DNA from: JAICXG01 sp036494545
Lineage (GTDB): Bacteria; Verrucomicrobiota; Verrucomicrobiia; Chthoniobacterales; UBA10450
Length of the DNA: 64,000 nt
Assembly: GCA_036494545.1 (NCBI GenBank)
Contig: DASXOB010000016.1
Coordinates: 248,001 to 312,000, forward strand
Direction of reading: 5' to 3'
Shown one piece after another: positions 61,701-64,000 of the stretch (the first letter of the stretch is position 1; each line of letters begins with the position of its first letter). Below the pieces are notes generated by a model, which was not told the origin of the DNA, searched no databases, and saw nothing but the letters and a program-made list of their open reading frames with translations. The translations under genes were made by a program, and so were the position numbers.

Positions 61701-64000
61701 ATCCCCCGTCGCGAAGATCGCGACGAGTTTCAACTGGCACGGGCCGCCGAAACTCCCGGACGCTACGGCACCAATGGCCACGCCCATTCCATTGCCATTC
61801 ATGGGGCGCGTGAGCACAACCTCAAGAACCTTTCTCTCACCATCCCGCGCGACAAAATGGTGGTGATCACTGGTTTGAGCGGCTCTGGCAAATCGACGGT
61901 TGCCTTCGATCTCCTCTTTGCGGAAGGACAGCGCCGTTTCCTCGACAGCATGTCGCCCTACGCGCGGCAATTCGTCGAGCAGCTCGAAAAACCGGACGTT
62001 GATCTCATTGAGGGTTTGCCACCCACGGTTGCGATCGAGCAGCGCGTCACGCGCGGCGGCGGAAAATCGACTGTCGCAACTGTGACCGAGGTTTATCATT
62101 TTCTTCGCCTTCTCTTTGCCAAAACCGGCACGCAATTTTGTCCGAACTGCGATCTGTCGGTCGAAAAGCAAAGCGCGGCGGCGATCGTTAGGCAGATGGA
62201 GATGGCGGCGCGCCGCAGGCCGCTGACCGTTCTCGCGCCCCTCGTCAAGGCGCGCAAAGGTTTCCACACCGAAGTTGCGCGCTGGGCGGAACGGCAGGGT
62301 TTCGACACACTCTTTGTCGATGGCCAGCTCATGCCGATCGTCCAATTTAAAAAGCTCGAGCGTTTCAAAGAACACTCCATCAGTGTCGTCCTCGGGACGA
62401 TCGACAGGAAGTGCATCCGGCAAGCCCGCCCTCTCGTCCAACGCGCGCTCGACATTGGCCGCGGCACCGCACATTTGCTCGACGCACAGAATCGCCTAAC
62501 CACCATGAGCACAGAGATGAGTTGCCCCGGTTGCGGTCGTGCGTTTGAGGAGCTCGACCCGCGCATGTTCTCCTTTAATTCGCCGCACGGCTGGTGCGAG
62601 ACCTGCGGCGGCTTCGGCGAAATTTGGAATGAATCGGTCCAACGTGGCGATCCAGAGAGCGGTGATTCACGGCTGGAAAGCGAATTAGCCGCGGAGAAGC
62701 AGTTTGAATCGGTCGAAGAGGAGGAGGCGCGGCCTTGTCCCGATTGCCACGGAGCGCGTTTGAATGCGATTGCGCGGTACGTGCGAGTGCAGGGCCTGAC
62801 GATCGACAACTTCAACAAACTGTCGGCCGGCGAAGCGCTCGCCCTCCTTCGCAAGCTGCGTTTCCGTGGCACGCAAAAAACGATCGCGGCCGATTTGGTT
62901 CCCGAGATTGAGCAACGCCTTCACTTCATGGAAAATGTTGGGCTGGGCTATCTCTCGTTGGGCCGTTCGGCAAAAACGCTTAGCGGCGGTGAGTCGCAGC
63001 GGATTCGTCTTGCTGCCCAGCTCGGCTCGAATCTGCGCGGCGTTCTTTACGTTCTTGATGAGCCCACGATTGGACTGCACCCGCGCGATAATCTGCGTTT
63101 GCTCGACACGCTGCGAGCGCTGCGTGAAAAGGGTAATTCGTTAGTCATCGTCGAGCACGACGAGGAGACGATGCGCCGGGCCGATCACATTATTGATCTG
63201 GGCCCGGGTGCGGGCATGCATGGCGGCGAGCTGGTCGCGCAGGGTTCGTTAGGCGAGATTCAACAGAACCTCGCTTCGGAGACCGGACGGTGTCTCCGCA
63301 CTCCACTTTGCCATCCGGTGCGCAAGAGTCGGCGATCGTTAGGCAAAGTCGAGCACTGGCTGGAGATTCGCGGCGCAACGGCAAACAATTTGAAAAACCT
63401 GGATGCGCGATTTCCCATCGGACGACTCTCGGTGATCACCGGCATTTCCGGCTCAGGCAAATCCACCTTGATGCGTTCCGTTCTTCTCCCGGCCGTCCAG
63501 GCTGCCCTCGATCGCAAACGCGGGCAAATACCCCTGGGGGTAAGCGGGATCGACGCGATCGAGGCAGTCTATGAAGTTGATCAATCGCCTATCGGCAAGA
63601 CTTCACGCTCGATCCCTGCGACCTACATCAAGGTCTTTGATGAGATTCGGAATTTGTTCGCGCAGTTACCGGTCTCCCGTGTGCGCGGATACAGCGCCAG
63701 TCGATTTTCCTTCAACGCCGAAGGCGGCCGTTGTGAGACGTGCGCGGGTCAGGGGGTGATCAAACTCGAGATGAGTTTCCTGCCCAACAGCTATGTCGCG
63801 TGCGAAGATTGCGGCGGGAAACGTTACAGCGCGCAAACGCTCGAAGTTCTCTACCGCGAATGCAGCATCGGCGACGTCATGGAGATGACGATCGCCCAGG
63901 CCGCAGAATTTTTTGCCGCCCATCCCAAAATCGCGCGTCCGCTCGCATTGTTGGCCGAGACCGGGCTTGGGTATCTAAAACTTGGTCAACCGAGTCCGAC
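58773..64000 (+). CDS. uvrA: Double-length UvrA, four ABC modules (3' truncated)
   Basis: The frame is open from an upstream TGA at 58728 to the end of the window, at least 1742 codons, against about 940 for ordinary UvrA. I chose GTG 58773. There are two complete UvrA-like halves: P-loop motifs TGPSGSGKSSLAF (near 58915), TGVSGSGKSTLV (near 60755), TGLSGSGKSTVAF (near 61870) and TGISGSGKSTLM (near 63440); signature motifs LSGGEVQR, LSGGESQR twice, with the fourth beyond the window end; zinc ligands such as FCPNCGRE, HCAHCDLD, CERCGGTG, CPNCDLS and CETCAGQG. It recognises DNA damage and starts nucleotide excision repair. Chlamydiae have a comparable double-length UvrA. Confidence 0.95.
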   Translation, partial: MASSNGKKPCVTAPSDNGCIEIRGARQNNLKGFDLDLPLGKLTVVTGPSGSGKSSLAFETIYAEGQRRYVETFSPYTRQFLDRMDKPRVDEIRGIPPAIAIEQSNPVKSSRSTVGTMTEINDYLKLLMASVARAFCPNCGRETRPETAKSIADQISEDCAGRTGLITFWVAVPAKEAAEDFFTFLQQQGYLRVWIDGQVVRVDSAAKNLRLGARVQVVQDRLTINEENHTRLVESLETALRFGKDKINLIEPETKVEHPFSTGWHCAHCDLDIRPPTPGLFSFNNPLGACPECRGFGRTIAIDLNRAIPDRALSIAQGAVRVFRGEEMGESQKDLLRACTREEIDVNLPFEELPKADQDFVIEGEKSVVAARERGETYTEEDYESDRWYGVRGFFRWLESKTYKMHVRVLLSRYRAYTTCPSCQGGRFQPETLNYRLVRQDGIAFTLPEFAALPIAEALDFLRSLTISPNDAAAEMLRSEIGTRLTYLCQVGLGYLTLDRSTRTLSGGEVQRVNLTTCLGASLVNTLFVMDEPSVGLHPRDIGRLVRVMHSLRNKGNTLLVVEHEEAIIRAADQLLDIGPGRGEKGGELVYQGSLGSMLENGPRGVAPSLTRDYLRGKKRIPIPSSRRSFSHSLKIKGAAQHNLKNLDVEIPLGVFTCVTGVSGSGKSTLVHEVLYQNLLRARGTGNEEAGACKSITGMHRLGDIVMVDQSPLSRTPRSTPILYLGIYDRVRELFAAQPEAMAQGLTASAFSFNSGAGRCERCGGTGYEKIEMQFLSDLYVRCAECEGRRFQSQVLRVKLRGHSIHKLLDFTVSEAIEFFDSLGESKTLSRPLAVLEEVGLGYLRLGQPLNTLSGGESQRLKLVRYLTEGGSETAKGNALFIFDEPTTGLHFDDVALLVRLFHRLVDAGNSVVVIEHNLEVVKCADWIIDLGPEGGEEGGRVVAAGTPEDILPNERSHTARFLRETLVPSRITSFVIPRREDRDEFQLARAAETPGRYGTNGHAHSIAIHGAREHNLKNLSLTIPRDKMVVITGLSGSGKSTVAFDLLFAEGQRRFLDSMSPYARQFVEQLEKPDVDLIEGLPPTVAIEQRVTRGGGKSTVATVTEVYHFLRLLFAKTGTQFCPNCDLSVEKQSAAAIVRQMEMAARRRPLTVLAPLVKARKGFHTEVARWAERQGFDTLFVDGQLMPIVQFKKLERFKEHSISVVLGTIDRKCIRQARPLVQRALDIGRGTAHLLDAQNRLTTMSTEMSCPGCGRAFEELDPRMFSFNSPHGWCETCGGFGEIWNESVQRGDPESGDSRLESELAAEKQFESVEEEEARPCPDCHGARLNAIARYVRVQGLTIDNFNKLSAGEALALLRKLRFRGTQKTIAADLVPEIEQRLHFMENVGLGYLSLGRSAKTLSGGESQRIRLAAQLGSNLRGVLYVLDEPTIGLHPRDNLRLLDTLRALREKGNSLVIVEHDEETMRRADHIIDLGPGAGMHGGELVAQGSLGEIQQNLASETGRCLRTPLCHPVRKSRRSLGKVEHWLEIRGATANNLKNLDARFPIGRLSVITGISGSGKSTLMRSVLLPAVQAALDRKRGQIPLGVSGIDAIEAVYEVDQSPIGKTSRSIPATYIKVFDEIRNLFAQLPVSRVRGYSASRFSFNAEGGRCETCAGQGVIKLEMSFLPNSYVACEDCGGKRYSAQTLEVLYRECSIGDVMEMTIAQAAEFFAAHPKIARPLALLAETGLGYLKLGQPSP

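Larger units (their letters stand above)
86..63344. repeat. Dispersed 9-mer GCCTAACGA, about 71 exact copies in the window
   Basis: Plus-orientation GCCTAACGA begins at 3125, 4858, 7012, 7327, 10562, 16668, 16992, 17259, 19146, 20028, 20097, 20641, 21148, 21835, 24812, 25501, 26252, 27736, 28446, 29288, 31793, 34858, 37043, 39401, 41192, 45254, 45759, 50502, 51818, 52378, 53681, 54515, 57362, 58133, 58373, 59434, 60176 and 61628. Minus-orientation TCGTTAGGC begins at 7453, 7843, 9699, 11194, 12440, 13754, 14354, 15405, 15756, 16835, 17324, 17724, 18128, 20284, 20754, 21060, 22855, 23902, 24967, 26350, 39244, 43555, 44010, 46213, 51874, 52171, 54450, 56510, 57484, 60082, 62185, 63246 and 63336. 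Ten further copies match eight bases (CCTAACGA): 86, 15242, 16305, 18816, 19425, 29784, 38210, 45904, 56561 and 56698. Counts are by hand. Confidence 0.85.

Noticed and set aside
60069..62474. Long minus-strand frames opposite uvrA (60069-60668 and 61692-62474)
   Set aside because: They are mirror frames of a clearly coding UvrA with conserved motifs; GC-rich third positions keep the opposite frame open.

Overview
The window reads as chromosomal DNA of a Gram-negative, moderately GC-rich bacterium, most likely a verrucomicrobial (PVC group) organism. This is an inference from gene content, not from a marker gene. The pointers are a double-length UvrA with four ABC ATPase modules (known from Chlamydiae), an exosortase fused to an EpsI-type domain, TolB-like/TPR membrane proteins, a secreted fibronectin/Pro-Thr-linker protein, and LolA and lipid A related genes that imply an outer membrane. 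I see no rRNA, tRNA, CRISPR array, prophage or insertion sequence.

Layout. 0.2-10.5 kb: mainly envelope and housekeeping genes (trehalose synthase/phosphatase fusion, class A penicillin-binding protein, glutaredoxin, TraB/GumN protein, TPR protein, lysyl-tRNA synthetase, exported putative Cys-His-Asp protein, MtfA-type peptidase). 10.7-17.3 kb: a basic DUF6496-like protein, an ACT-domain protein, two exported or membrane proteins, an amidase, the Nnr NAD(P)HX repair enzyme and a sulfotransferase. 17.3-21.6 kb, minus strand: TolB/TPR protein, small membrane protein, GNAT acetyltransferase and NagA.

21.65-35.66 kb holds two convergent, tightly overlapping gene runs that look like one lipid or aryl-lipid biosynthesis and export locus. 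The plus run has a halogenase-like flavoprotein, an LpxL-like acyltransferase, a small membrane protein, a NodB-like deacetylase, LolA-like and MMPL exporters. The minus run has a methyltransferase, a PlsC-like acyltransferase, an ACP fused to a condensation-type acyltransferase, an FAD oxidoreductase, an AMP-forming ligase and a second halogenase-like flavoprotein. The set resembles the accessory part of aryl-polyene loci, but no ketosynthase, ketoreductase or dehydratase is visible.

35.7-50 kb: a circularly permuted ATP-grasp/alpha-E pair, a conserved small protein, a nitrilase-family hydrolase, a MacB-like permease, a PQQ-type beta-propeller, a flavoenzyme overlapping a PIG-V-like mannosyltransferase, and the secreted repeat protein. 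49.5-64 kb: PyrD, MnmE, HisC, a LAB_N protein, a cysteine desulfurase, an exported protein, a TPR protein divergent from the exosortase, and the long UvrA, which runs off the window end.

The most striking signal is not a gene. The 9-mer GCCTAACGA occurs about 71 times exactly (38 in one orientation, 33 in the other), about once per 0.9 kb where about 0.5 would be expected by chance. It lies mostly inside genes, in several reading frames, and in places supplies stop or near-start codons. Density, lack of strand bias and presence in housekeeping genes match what is known of DNA uptake sequences in Neisseriaceae and Pasteurellaceae. I propose it as an uptake-type or other genome-wide recognition word of this lineage.
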